A model generated the notes under the pieces. That model had not been told where the DNA came from, searched no databases, and was given only the letters and a program-made list of their open reading frames with translations. Below, one piece after another: positions 26,403 to 35,753 of a stretch of DNA of 64,000 nucleotides; within the stretch, counting starts at the first letter, position 1, and the number at the start of each line of letters is the position of its first letter. The translations under genes were made by a program, and so were the position numbers. This DNA comes from Halorarius litoreus (GTDB lineage: Archaea > Halobacteriota > Halobacteria > Halobacteriales > Haloarculaceae), in NCBI RefSeq assembly GCF_024362405.1, contig NZ_CP101454.1, positions 806,001 to 870,000 of the forward strand, in the 5' to 3' direction.

Positions 26403-27785
26403 TTATCGGCTCACCCATGGCGGTGCCTGATACGCATCGGTGTCGACCGACTCGGGCCACAGTAGTGCTTGCTTCCCATCGGGGCCATCGCCGGCTTGCC
26501 ACTGAACAACCGGCGGAACGACGAGGCCCTCACCGTACTTGACGTCGTGCGCCCACTTGTGGTCTCGTGGGTAGTACTCGACAGTTCCCATCGTGCCGGT
26601 GTACGAGACGTTCTCGAGCGCAGGTACCACTGTATCGGCGTCGGTCGTGCCGACCTCTTGGACCGCGGTGACCCAGGCTAATACCGCGTCGTAGGTGGTG
26701 TAGCCGGTGTAATCTGGTGGAAGTTTGTCGAACTCTGCTTGGTATGCCTCGATGAACGCCGTCGTCATCTCTGTCGGCCGATACGCTGGTGTTCCGCCCA
26801 CAATCGCCGTCACAGTGTACTGTGCTCCGTCGACGTTCCGGTAGAAGTTCGGGTTCGAGGCGGCGACGAGCACGCCGCCGAGCTCGAAGTCGGCTTGCGA
26901 CCTCGACCACTGGTTCACGGCTGTCGCCCCCGTTACGGAGGCGTATATCCAGACCGCGTCGACATCGTTGTTCTCGGCCCGCCGGAAGAGTGGTCTGTAG
27001 TCCTCGGTGCCTGCCGCGAAGTTTTCGTCCACCTGAATCGTCACGCTGTCGGGGAGGTTCGCACGGAATCCGCTCGCGTACGATTTGTAGCCCTCGATGT
27101 CCTCGACGAGGAGCGCGATGTCGGACCAGCCGATGTCGTCGAACTGCTCTTGGGCGAACAGCCCCTGATTCATCCCCTGGATATCTCCGTTCTGGAGGTT
27201 ACGGAACCAGTACTTGTACGACTCGTAGTCGTCTCGGACCAGCTGATTCAATTGCGTCGTGCCGGTTCCACCAGCGACGTGAACGGTCTGCTGCTGTGCT
27301 ATATCGTCGATGATTGCAAGGTGACTCTCGCTGCTGAAGACACCGAACGTCGCATCCACCTCATCCTGGAGTATCAGTTCACGGTACGCTTGCCGTGCAG
27401 TGTCTGGTGAGAGCTCGGTGTCTTTGACGACGACTTCGACATCGACACCGAGGAGTCCACCGTCGTTGTTGAGCTGGGTCGCCATCAACCGAACCGAGTC
27501 TGCCATCGCCTCACCGAACGACGTGTTGTCCGGGAGTGGCGCCAGAACCCCCAGTTTGATTGGACTCGACCGCTGGGGTGTGTCCGTCCCGCCATCCTCC
27601 GTCGGTCCATCCCCGCCTCCATCACCCCCATCGCCCCCGTCGCCCCCGTTGCCGTTGCCATTGCCATTGCTCGTGCAGCCGGCGAGACCGACGGCGACGC
27701 CGCCCGCGGTAGACTGCAGGAACCGACGCCTGTTCGTTCGTACTGCCGACTCTGACCGTCTAGACCCCTCTACTCCTCGAGACAT
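26403..27785 (-). CDS. Liv-type ABC transporter substrate-binding lipoprotein, 460 aa
   Basis: Tat signal TNRRRFLQSTAG, lipobox GLAGC, then an Asn/Gly/Asp-rich tether. The mature part matches the binding protein at 9944-11365 in many segments (KLGVLAPLPDNTSFGEAMADS, KDTELSPDTARQAYRELIL in outline, DIALLVEDIEGYKSYA). It is thus a second receptor of the same subfamily, without its own permease genes. It may share the LivHMG transporter at 14.6-17.5 kb. An AT-rich promoter (minus-strand TTTATAATAGATAATAA) lies at about 27805-27822. Convergent with the E2 gene. Confidence 0.9.
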   Translation of the reverse strand: MSRGVEGSRRSESAVRTNRRRFLQSTAGGVAVGLAGCTSNGNGNGNGGDGGDGGDGGGDGPTEDGGTDTPQRSSPIKLGVLAPLPDNTSFGEAMADSVRLMATQLNNDGGLLGVDVEVVVKDTELSPDTARQAYRELILQDEVDATFGVFSSESHLAIIDDIAQQQTVHVAGGTGTTQLNQLVRDDYESYKYWFRNLQNGDIQGMNQGLFAQEQFDDIGWSDIALLVEDIEGYKSYASGFRANLPDSVTIQVDENFAAGTEDYRPLFRRAENNDVDAVWIYASVTGATAVNQWSRSQADFELGGVLVAASNPNFYRNVDGAQYTVTAIVGGTPAYRPTEMTTAFIEAYQAEFDKLPPDYTGYTTYDAVLAWVTAVQEVGTTDADTVVPALENVSYTGTMGTVEYYPRDHKWAHDVKYGEGLVVPPVVQWQAGDGPDGKQALLWPESVDTDAYQAPPWVSR

Positions 27786-27922
27786 GCTAGTCTTCTACGA
27801 ACTCGATTATTATCTATTATAAATCCACCGGTCAGCACGACTTCCCGGAAACACCGGCGCGGTCGATGCCCTTCTACGTCGCGACAAACCGTGTTCAGTA
27901 TCTCGGTTGGGCTCGCTTCCAG

Positions 27923-29620
27923 CTACTCCAGCCCTTCGCGCTCTCGCAGGTCCGTCCGCCGGACCTTCCCGGTGACCGTCAGCGGCAGGGCGTCGACGAA
28001 CTCGATCTCACGCGGGTACTCGTGTTTCGCGAGGTGGTCTTTCGTGTACTGCTGGAGTTCGCGCTTCAGGTCGTCGGAGGGCTCGTAGCCGGGGGCGAGT
28101 TCGACGAACGCCTTGGGAATCGCACCGCGTTCGGGGTCCGGCACGCCCACGACGCCCACGTTGACGACTGCTGGATGGGCGGCCACCGTGTCCTCCACCT
28201 CGTCGGGGCCGATGCGGTGGCCCGCCGAGATGATGACGTCGTCCTTCCGGCCGACGAAGTAGTAGTAGCCGTCCGCGTCACGGGTGGCCGTGTCACTGGT
28301 GTAGTGCCAGCCGTCGCGCTGCACCTCGGCGGTCTTCTCGGGCTTGTTCCAGTAGCCCTTGAACACGATGGGGTCGTCCTCGTAGCGGATGGCGATTTCG
28401 CCCACCTCGTTCACGCCGACGGTCGGCTCGCCGGTGTCCGGGTCCATCAGCGCCACCTCGTTTCGCCCGAGCCCCCGCTTGCCCATCGACTCCTCGCGGC
28501 GCGGGAACAGTTGCTGTATCTCCTGGGCGATGTACATGGCCTCGGTCTGGCCGTACACCTCTTGGACGACGGCGCCCTCGAAGGTGTCCTCGGCCCACTC
28601 ACTGACGTCGGCGCCGAGCGATTCGCCGCCGGAGGCGATGCTCCGCACGCTCGTCAGGTCGTAGTCGTCGGCCTCGTCGCTCGCCGCCATCATCATCCGG
28701 ATGGCGGTCGGCGGGAGGAACGTGACCGAGACGCCGTAGCGCTCGACGAGCTCGAACGTCTCGACGGGGTCGAACCCCCCGTCGCGGTAGTAGGCGAGCA
28801 GGGGCCGGCCGTGGTAGAGCGTCGGCGCCATGGTGACGAACAGGCCGGCGATCCACGCCCAGTCGGCGGGGGTCCAGACCACGTCCGACTCCTCGACGGC
28901 GAGGTCACAGAGCCCCACGAGGTAGTTCGGGAGCCCCCCGAGCAGGAACCGGTGGGCGTGGACGACGCCCTTGGGGTCGCCGGTCGTCCCCGAGGTGTAG
29001 AGGATGACGGCGTTCGCTTCCGCGTCGGTCTCGACCGTCTCGAACGCGTGCGAGGCGTCGCTCTGGACGGCCCAGAAGTCGTCTTCGTCGGCGTCGGGGT
29101 CGTCGACTGCGACGGTGAGAATCGTCCCGAGGTCGGCGAGCTCCGATTTGACCTCCCGCAGCGACTCGACGCACTGTGCGTCGGCGATACACGCCTTCGC
29201 GCCGCTGTCGGCGAGGCGGAACTCGAGGGCCTCGGGCCCGAACAACGGGCTGAGCGGGACCGACACCGCCCCCAGCTTCCAGATGGCGAGGTGGGCCATC
29301 GCCGTCTCCGGCTTCTGTGGCAGGTAGACGCCGACGCGGTCGCCGCGTTCGACGCCCTGTGCCCGCAGATGGTTCGCGAGCCGGTTCGTTATCTGTCTAA
29401 GTTGCCAGTAGGTGAACGTCCGGGGGTCTTCCTCGGTGCCGTCGCCGAAGATGGCGACGCGACCCTTGTCGTCGGCCCAGCGGTCACAGAGGTACGTCGC
29501 GAGGTTGAATCGCTCGGGGACGTCGTGTTCGAACGCGTCGACCAGTTGCTCGTAGCTGTCCCACTCCTCCTCGTAGAAGGTGTACGCCTCGATGTCCGGG
29601 ACCGTGGGAACGGGAGACAT
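27923..29620 (-). CDS. Acyl-CoA ligase (ANL superfamily), copy A, 565 aa
   Basis: The P-loop YTSGTTGDPKGVVHAH, the A5 motif EVYGQTEA, the hinge YYFVGRKDDVIISAGHRIGP and the catalytic Lys in LPLTVTGKVRR are complete. The family resembles acetyl/benzoate-type medium-chain CoA ligases. It is very similar to the ligase at 32648-34336, including the N-terminal segment IEAYTFYEEEWDSYE and RFNLATYLCDRWADDKGRV; the two flank the CoA-transferase/CMD/crotonase genes. The start at 29620 is chosen because it matches the paralogue. Confidence 0.92.
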   Translation of the reverse strand: MSPVPTVPDIEAYTFYEEEWDSYEQLVDAFEHDVPERFNLATYLCDRWADDKGRVAIFGDGTEEDPRTFTYWQLRQITNRLANHLRAQGVERGDRVGVYLPQKPETAMAHLAIWKLGAVSVPLSPLFGPEALEFRLADSGAKACIADAQCVESLREVKSELADLGTILTVAVDDPDADEDDFWAVQSDASHAFETVETDAEANAVILYTSGTTGDPKGVVHAHRFLLGGLPNYLVGLCDLAVEESDVVWTPADWAWIAGLFVTMAPTLYHGRPLLAYYRDGGFDPVETFELVERYGVSVTFLPPTAIRMMMAASDEADDYDLTSVRSIASGGESLGADVSEWAEDTFEGAVVQEVYGQTEAMYIAQEIQQLFPRREESMGKRGLGRNEVALMDPDTGEPTVGVNEVGEIAIRYEDDPIVFKGYWNKPEKTAEVQRDGWHYTSDTATRDADGYYYFVGRKDDVIISAGHRIGPDEVEDTVAAHPAVVNVGVVGVPDPERGAIPKAFVELAPGYEPSDDLKRELQQYTKDHLAKHEYPREIEFVDALPLTVTGKVRRTDLREREGLE

Positions 29621-29795
29621 GGTTCGTACTCGGAGAGGTTGCGAGTCGGAACTATAGTTCTTTCTGACAGGAAACGGAGAGATTTCGGACAGGCGGTCCG
29701 CACAAACATTTATGCGGGTCGCCGGGAGAGTTAGCGTCGGTATCCACGCATGTCGAACCCAGTCAACGCGCCAGCGAGCGACCAGGAGGGAGGCG

Positions 29796-30935
29796 ATGCG
29801 ACCGCTCGATGACGTCACGGTCGTCGACCTCTCGCTGAAACTCCCCGGGCCGTACGCGACGAAACTTCTCGCGGACGCCGGGGCGGCAGTGGTGAGCGTC
29901 GAACCGCCGCACGGTGACTACCTCGGCGACCCCGAGTCGGCCGAGTACCGGGAGACCTACCGCATGCTGAACGAGGGGAAACGGTCGGTGAAAGTCGACC
30001 TCAAGGACGACCGCGGCCGGCAGTTCGTCCACGACGTCGTTGCGGAGGCGGATGTGGTCGTCGAGGGGTTCGCCCCGGGAACGGCCGAGCGACTCGGCGT
30101 CGACTACGACACCCTTCAGGCGATCAACGACGACCTCGTCTACTGTTCGTTGTCGGGGTATGGTCAGACCGGTCCCCGGCGCAGCGAGCCGGGCCACGAC
30201 CTCAACTACCAGGCCGTCGCCGGGTTCCTCGACGAGGACGACCCCGCGCCCCCGAAGACGCCCGTGGCGGACTACGGCGGGGCGACGATGCTCGCGCTCG
30301 CCGCCCTCGTCGCGCTGTGGGGCCGCGACCGCGGTGGCGGCGGCCAGTACGTCGACCTCGCGATGTTCGACGTCATCGCCTCGTGGAACGCCGTCCACGC
30401 GCCGTGGACGACGAGCGACGTGGTCGCCCGCGACCACGACCCCGTCATCGGCGGCGAGTACCCGTGTTACAACACCTACGAGACCGCCGACGGCCGGCAC
30501 CTCGCGCTCGGTGCCATGGAGCGCAACTTCTGGGTCGGGCTCTGTGAGGCGCTCGACCGGCCCGACCTGGTCGACGAGCAGTTCGCGACAGGTGGACAAG
30601 ACAGCGACGCCTACCGGGAGCTCCAGGACGAGTTCCGGCAACGACCGCTCGACGCGTGGGTCGACGACCTCGGCGAGGACATCCCAGTGTCGCCCGTCCA
30701 GACGACGACCGAGGCGGTCGAGGACCCGCAGGTCGCCGCACGCGAGCACCTCCTGACGCCCGACGAGCAGGGCGAGCCGGCGCTCTCGTTCGCGCTCCCC
30801 ATCGCGTTCAGCAACGTCGAGCGGGGGGGCTCGGAAGCTGCCGTCGCCGAGACGCTCGCGCGAGCCGGCTACGACACCGACGAACTCGCCGAGTTGGCCG
30901 ACGCAGGTGTCGTCACGGACCGGGAGCTCGACTGA
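29796..30935 (+). CDS. CaiB/BaiF family CoA transferase (family III), 379 aa
   Basis: Moves CoA between carboxylic acids. The nucleophilic Asp is Asp135 in GHDLNYQA; the upstream CSLSGYGQTGPRR and the N-terminal LPGPYATKLLADAGAAVVSVEPPHGD (shortened here to its ends LPGPYATKLLADAG) match the family. The ATG at 29796 has a good Shine-Dalgarno-like AGGAGGGAGG just upstream, rare in this window, and a TTTATG promoter element near 29710. It begins a run with the CMD-like and crotonase genes. Confidence 0.9.
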   Translation: MRPLDDVTVVDLSLKLPGPYATKLLADAGAAVVSVEPPHGDYLGDPESAEYRETYRMLNEGKRSVKVDLKDDRGRQFVHDVVAEADVVVEGFAPGTAERLGVDYDTLQAINDDLVYCSLSGYGQTGPRRSEPGHDLNYQAVAGFLDEDDPAPPKTPVADYGGATMLALAALVALWGRDRGGGGQYVDLAMFDVIASWNAVHAPWTTSDVVARDHDPVIGGEYPCYNTYETADGRHLALGAMERNFWVGLCEALDRPDLVDEQFATGGQDSDAYRELQDEFRQRPLDAWVDDLGEDIPVSPVQTTTEAVEDPQVAAREHLLTPDEQGEPALSFALPIAFSNVERGGSEAAVAETLARAGYDTDELAELADAGVVTDRELD

Positions 30936-30976
30936 GCCCCACGAAACGTTATTACCCCCGAGGTGCCCATTGGGGC

Positions 30977-31747
30977 ATGGTACCACGAGACGACGACAGC
31001 GACGAGTCACCGCCAGCGGAGGACGAGCGGACGTATCTCGCCGACCAGCTCGCCGACCTGCGACACGAGGACCCCGCGTTCTACGAGACCTATCGGGGGC
31101 TCTCCGAGCACCCCTGGGAGTCGGGGAGCCTCGACCCCCGAATAAAGGAACTCGTCAACGTCGCGCTCGCCAGTGCGACCACGGCGCTCTACGAGCCCGC
31201 GGTTCGCGAGCACGTCGGCCGGGCGCTCGACGTGGGCGCGACCTACGAGGAACTGCTGGCGGTGCTCGAGCTGGTGAGCATCCTCGGGATGCACTCGGCC
31301 ACCGTCGGCTACCCCATCCTCGTCGAGGAAGCCGACGAGCCACCGGCGGCGGCGGGCTCCGAGTCGAGCGAGCGCATCGTCGACGAGCTCGAGGAGACCA
31401 GAGCGTTCTTCTCTGCGGTCTGGGACGACGTCGTCGCCATCATCGAGAGCGACCCCGACTACTGGGAACACCTCTACGACTTCCTGCGGCACCCCTACGA
31501 CGCCGGCGTGCTCGACCCGGTGGAGATGGAGTTCCTCTACATCGCCATCGACGCCGGCACCTCCCACCTCTACACCGCGGGGCTGACGGTCCACGTCCGC
31601 AACGCGCTGCGGCTCGGCGCGACCCCCGAGGAGATCGGCGAGGTGCTCCAGTTGGCGAGTACGACCGGCATCCACACGGTCGCGGCGGGACTGCCGCTCC
31701 TGCAGGAGGAGGCCGCGAAACGCGGGCTGCTCCCCGACCGCGTGTAG
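30977..31747 (+). CDS. Tandem carboxymuconolactone-decarboxylase-like protein, 256 aa
   Basis: Two CMD/AhpD-like repeats. The first holds VREHVGRALDVGATYEELLAV, the second VHVRNALRLGATPEEIGEV. The protein contains no Cys at all, so it cannot be an AhpD-type thiol peroxidase. CMD proteins decarboxylate gamma-carboxymuconolactone in protocatechuate breakdown, but many family members have other or unknown roles. A GTTATTACC promoter element lies about 25 bases upstream, and a TGGTACCA palindrome overlaps the start codon (30978-30985). Confidence 0.85.
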   Translation: MVPRDDDSDESPPAEDERTYLADQLADLRHEDPAFYETYRGLSEHPWESGSLDPRIKELVNVALASATTALYEPAVREHVGRALDVGATYEELLAVLELVSILGMHSATVGYPILVEEADEPPAAAGSESSERIVDELEETRAFFSAVWDDVVAIIESDPDYWEHLYDFLRHPYDAGVLDPVEMEFLYIAIDAGTSHLYTAGLTVHVRNALRLGATPEEIGEVLQLASTTGIHTVAAGLPLLQEEAAKRGLLPDRV

Positions 31748-31828
31748 CGGACTGCTCTCGGACCGGGTATTGCGACCCTCGACGCGCGGAACCTTTATCG
31801 GACGCGGCGTGAGATGTAGGGACGAATC

Positions 31829-32635
31829 ATGTCCGACGAAGACAGCACAGCCGCTAGTGGCGGTGATTTCGAGGATATCGAGTACACCGTCGAGGACGGC
31901 CTGGCCCAGATCGTCATCGACCGACAGGAGAAGGGGAACACCCTCAGGCCGGAGACGCTCGCGGAGGTCGACGAGGCACGGGTTCGGGCGGAGGCCGACG
32001 ACGCCGTCCGGGCGCTCGCCATACGCACGGCCGGCGACCGGTTCTTCTCCTCGGGGGCGGACCTGAACAGCGTCCTCCCCATCATCGAGTCCGAGGACTC
32101 CGACGCCGTCGTCGAGTTCAACGAGCAGTGGCACCGCGTCTACGACGCCTTCGAGAACTCCCCACTCCCGGTCATCGCGGGCGTCTCGGGGCAGGCGCTC
32201 GCTGGTGGGCTCGAACTCACGCTGGTCTGTGATCTCGTGGTCGCGACCCCGGAGGCGACGTTCGGCGACCAGCACATCAACTTCAACCTCATCGGCGGTG
32301 GCGGCGCGACCCAGCGACTCTCGCGAATCGTCGGCGTGCGCCGCTCGAAAGAACTCCTGCTCACCGGCGATGCCATCTCCGCCGAGACGGCGAAGGAATG
32401 GGGACTGGTGAACCGCATCACCGAGGAGGACGAGTCGCTGGAGGAGGCCGTCGCCGACCTCGGAACACGCGTCGCCGAACACCACCCGCTCGCGTTGAAG
32501 CGACAGAAGTACCTCGCGAACGAGAGCCTGCGGACCACGCTGGACGACGGGCTGAAACTCGAACGGGAGATGGCGAACATCCACCTGCTGTCGTCGGCCG
32601 CGAAAGAGGGGCTCCAGCGGTTCATGGACCGCTAA
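31829..32635 (+). CDS. Enoyl-CoA hydratase/isomerase (crotonase) family protein, 268 aa
   Basis: Crotonase fold with the oxyanion-hole parts FFSSGADL and GQALAGGLEL. The first catalytic Glu is present (Glu129). The second one, normally in FGxPE, is replaced by His149 (FGDQHIN). Such enzymes often act as isomerases, hydrolases or ring-modifying hydratases and not as simple enoyl-CoA hydratases. A TTTATC promoter element lies near 31795. It ends 12 bases before the convergent ligase gene. Confidence 0.88.
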   Translation: MSDEDSTAASGGDFEDIEYTVEDGLAQIVIDRQEKGNTLRPETLAEVDEARVRAEADDAVRALAIRTAGDRFFSSGADLNSVLPIIESEDSDAVVEFNEQWHRVYDAFENSPLPVIAGVSGQALAGGLELTLVCDLVVATPEATFGDQHINFNLIGGGGATQRLSRIVGVRRSKELLLTGDAISAETAKEWGLVNRITEEDESLEEAVADLGTRVAEHHPLALKRQKYLANESLRTTLDDGLKLEREMANIHLLSSAAKEGLQRFMDR

Positions 32636-32647
32636 CGCCGCAGACCG

Positions 32648-34336
32648 TCACTCGATACCTTCCTGCTCCCGGATGGCGTTGCGCCGAACCTTCCCGGTGA
32701 CCGTCAGCGGGAGCGCGTCGACGAACTCGATCTCGCGCGGGTACTCGTACTGTGCGAGTGCATCTTTCGCCCGCTGCTGGAGTTCCTCGACCAGGGCGTC
32801 GGAGGGCTCGTAGCCGCCGCCGAGTTCGACGAACGCTTTCGGCACCGCCCCCCGGAGGTCGTCCGGGACACCGATGACGCCGACGTTCACGACGGCCGGA
32901 TGGCCCGCGAGCACGTCCTCGACCTCCTTGGGGCCGATGCGGTAGCCCGCCGAGATGATGACGTCGTCGTTGCGGCCGACGAAGTAGTAGTAGCCGTCGG
33001 CGTCGCGTTTCGCGAGGTCACCCGTGAACAGCCAGTCGTTCTGTACGGTTTCAGCCGTGGCCTCCGGCTTGTTCCAGTAGCCCTTGAAACACTCCGGGTC
33101 GCCCTCGTACTTGACGGCGATCTCGCCCACCTCGTCGACCCCGACACGCTGGTCGCGCTCGGCGGCGTCGAACAGCGCGACGTCGAGCCGCCCGAGCGAG
33201 GGCTTCCCGAGCGCCCCCTCGCGTTTCGGGTAGAGCGTCGAGATCTCGTTGACGATGTTGACGGCCTCGGTCTGGCCGTACACCTCGTGGACGACCGCTC
33301 CCTCGAAGGTGTCCTCGGCCCACTCGCTGATCTCGTCGCCGAGCGACTCGCCGCCGGACCAGATGCTCCGAAGGCTCGTGAGGTCGTAGTCGGCCGCAGC
33401 CTCCGTCTCCTGCATCATCATCCGCAACGCCGTCGGCGGGATAAACGAGACGGAGATACCGTAGCGCTCGACGAGCTCGAACGTCTCGACGGGGTCGAAC
33501 TTCCCCGTCGCGTTGTACGCGACGACCGGCCGGCCGTGATACAGCGTCGTCGCCATCGTCGAGTAGAGCCCGGCGACCCAGGCCCAGTCGGCGGGCGACC
33601 AGATGACGTCGCGCTCGTCCAACTGGAAGTTGCAGTAGCTGGCGAGGTAATCGGGGAGGAGCCCGAGCACGAGTCGGTGGGCGTGGACGACGCCCTTCGG
33701 GTCGCCCGTCGTCCCCGACGTGTAGATGATAGAGGCGGTGTCCTCGGCGGCGGTGTCGACGGTGTCGAACGCGTGAGAGGCGCCGTCCTGGGCGGTCCAG
33801 AAGTCCGTCTCGTCGGCCTCGTGGTCGACGGCCCCGACCGTGAGCACGGTTTCCAGGTCGTCGAGCGATGCCCGGACGTCTCTGACGGTGTCGACGTTCT
33901 CGGCGTCGACCACGAGCGCCTTCGCCCCACTGTCACGGAGGCGGTACGAGAGGGCGTCCGGACCGAACAGGGAGCTCAGCGGGACCGACACCGCCCCCAA
34001 CTTCCACGCGGCGAGGTGCGCCATCGCCGTCTCCGGCTTCTGGGGGACGTTGACCGCAACCCGGTCGCCACGTTCGATACCCTGTTGCTGGAGATAGTTC
34101 GCGAGCCGGTTGGTTATCTGTCTAAGTTGCCAGTAGGTGAACGTCCGGGGTGCTTCGTCGGTGCCGTCGCCGAAGATGGCGACCCGACCCTTGTCGTCGG
34201 CCCAGCGGTCACAGAGGTACGTCGCGAGGTTGAACCGCTCGGGGACGTCGTGTTCGAACGATTCGACCAGCTCCTCGTAGCTGTCCCACTCCTCCTCGTA
34301 GAAGGTGTACGCCTCGATGTCTGGTACCGACGGCAT
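32648..34336 (-). CDS. Acyl-CoA ligase (ANL superfamily), copy B, 562 aa
   Basis: A close paralogue of the ligase at 27923-29620; both keep YTSGTTGDPKGVVHAH, EVYGQTEA and the catalytic Lys in LTVTGKVRR. Their differences concentrate in the substrate half (for example LPDYLASYCNFQLDERDVIW against LPNYLVGLCDLAVEESDVVW), so they may activate related but distinct acids. Divergent from the acyl-CoA dehydrogenase gene, with a TATTTAATA promoter element for the latter at about 34405-34415. Confidence 0.92.
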   Translation of the reverse strand: MPSVPDIEAYTFYEEEWDSYEELVESFEHDVPERFNLATYLCDRWADDKGRVAIFGDGTDEAPRTFTYWQLRQITNRLANYLQQQGIERGDRVAVNVPQKPETAMAHLAAWKLGAVSVPLSSLFGPDALSYRLRDSGAKALVVDAENVDTVRDVRASLDDLETVLTVGAVDHEADETDFWTAQDGASHAFDTVDTAAEDTASIIYTSGTTGDPKGVVHAHRLVLGLLPDYLASYCNFQLDERDVIWSPADWAWVAGLYSTMATTLYHGRPVVAYNATGKFDPVETFELVERYGISVSFIPPTALRMMMQETEAAADYDLTSLRSIWSGGESLGDEISEWAEDTFEGAVVHEVYGQTEAVNIVNEISTLYPKREGALGKPSLGRLDVALFDAAERDQRVGVDEVGEIAVKYEGDPECFKGYWNKPEATAETVQNDWLFTGDLAKRDADGYYYFVGRNDDVIISAGYRIGPKEVEDVLAGHPAVVNVGVIGVPDDLRGAVPKAFVELGGGYEPSDALVEELQQRAKDALAQYEYPREIEFVDALPLTVTGKVRRNAIREQEGIE

Positions 34337-34467
34337 AGGACGTATCCTGGTGCGAACTCACATAGGTGTATCCCCGCGGTCGCGTGTGGGGACGGTTAGC
34401 ACAATATTTAATACCGTGCGAACCAGCCTTCAGGTAGTCCAGCTTAGAGGACACTCCGACCAGAACG

Positions 34468-35604
34468 ATGGATTTCAGTAAGACCGAGACACAGCGGATG
34501 ATCGCGGAACAGCTACGCAACTACGTCGACGAGAACGTCATCGGTCAAACGCAAGACTGGGACTCGAAGGAGAACTTCCCGGAGGACGTCTACCAGGACC
34601 TCATCGACATGGGCGTGATGGGCGCACTCCTCCCCGAGGAGCTCGACGGTGACGACCTCGGCATCATGACCGGCGGCATCATCATGGAGGAGCTCGGCCG
34701 CGGTGACGTCGGGCTGGCCAACGTCGTCCACAACCAGATCCTCGGGAACGTGACGCTCGGCCGACACGGGAACGAGAAGCACAAGGAGATCGCCGCGGCG
34801 AACGTCCGCGGGGAGAACAAGCTCTCGTTCGGGCTGACCGAGCCCGACCACGGCTCGGACGCGCTCGCCATCGAGACGAACGCCGTGAAGGACGGCGACG
34901 AGTACGTCATCAACGGCGAGAAGATCGCCATCACCTCCTCGCAGTACGCCGACTACAACGTGACGTTCTGCCGGCTGGGCGACTCGGACGACTTCCGGGC
35001 GTTCCTCACCCCGCTCGACGCCGACGGCGTCGAGGTGCTGCCGTACGAGGCCATCGGCACGGCCATCGACGGCTGGGGCCAGATCTACTTCGACGACGTG
35101 CGCGTCCCTGCCGAGAACATGGTCTCCGAGCGGAACGCGTTCAAGATCGCGATGGAGACGTTCGACTACACGCGGCCGTGGATCGGCTTCCTCTGTATCG
35201 GCTGTGCGCAGGCGACCGTCGACCAGACCGCCGAGTACCTGAAGGAGCGGGAGACGTTCGGCAAGCCGGTCGCGACGAACCAGGGGCCGCAGTTCCAGCT
35301 CGCGGAGTTCGAGACCAAACTCGACTGTGCGCGGCTGAAGTGCTACGAGGTCTGCTGGCGGCTCGAGAACGACCTGCCGCACACGAAGGACGCCGCGATG
35401 TCGAAGTGGTACTCCGCGGAGGTGAGCTTCCAGGTCGTCAAGGAGTGTACCGTCCTCCACGGCCACTGGGGCTACTCCCAGGAGTCGGGCATCGGCCAGC
35501 GGTTCTCCGACATCATCGGCAACGTCATCGCCGACGGCACGCCGCAGATCCTCAAGCACATCATCGCTCGCGAGATGCTCGGCCGCGAGTACGTCCACCA
35601 CTGA
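34468..35604 (+). CDS. Acyl-CoA dehydrogenase, 378 aa
   Basis: FAD-dependent acyl-CoA dehydrogenase of normal length: FGLTEPDHGSDALA (FAD/substrate loop), FDYTRPWIGFLCIGCAQ, and GHWGYSQESGIGQRFSDI near the C-terminus. The position of the usual catalytic Glu in YEGT reads ADGT (Asp356). Asp can act as base, but the change points to an unusual acyl substrate. It probably works with the ligases and the crotonase on the same CoA ester. Confidence 0.9.
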   Translation: MDFSKTETQRMIAEQLRNYVDENVIGQTQDWDSKENFPEDVYQDLIDMGVMGALLPEELDGDDLGIMTGGIIMEELGRGDVGLANVVHNQILGNVTLGRHGNEKHKEIAAANVRGENKLSFGLTEPDHGSDALAIETNAVKDGDEYVINGEKIAITSSQYADYNVTFCRLGDSDDFRAFLTPLDADGVEVLPYEAIGTAIDGWGQIYFDDVRVPAENMVSERNAFKIAMETFDYTRPWIGFLCIGCAQATVDQTAEYLKERETFGKPVATNQGPQFQLAEFETKLDCARLKCYEVCWRLENDLPHTKDAAMSKWYSAEVSFQVVKECTVLHGHWGYSQESGIGQRFSDIIGNVIADGTPQILKHIIAREMLGREYVHH

Positions 35605-35642
35605 CCGACCGGTTCGACTTCGTTCTCTCGCGGTCCGCTTCG

Positions 35643-35684
35643 TGTGTCCGGTCGACCTGTAGCGACGTTTTGTGTCCGGTCGAC
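35643..35684. repeat. 14-bp direct repeat, 28-bp period
   Basis: TGTGTCCGGTCGAC occurs at 35643-35656 and again at 35671-35684; each copy is followed within three bases by GTAGCGA. The repeats lie between the acyl-CoA dehydrogenase stop and the SDR promoter (GCTATATGC near 35728). They may be tandem regulator sites. Confidence 0.55.
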
Positions 35685-35753
35685 AGTAGCGATTGCCTAG
35701 CGTGGGAGCCCCCGGGGAAAGCTATATGCTGGTCGCAAAGAACCTCGAACTAG

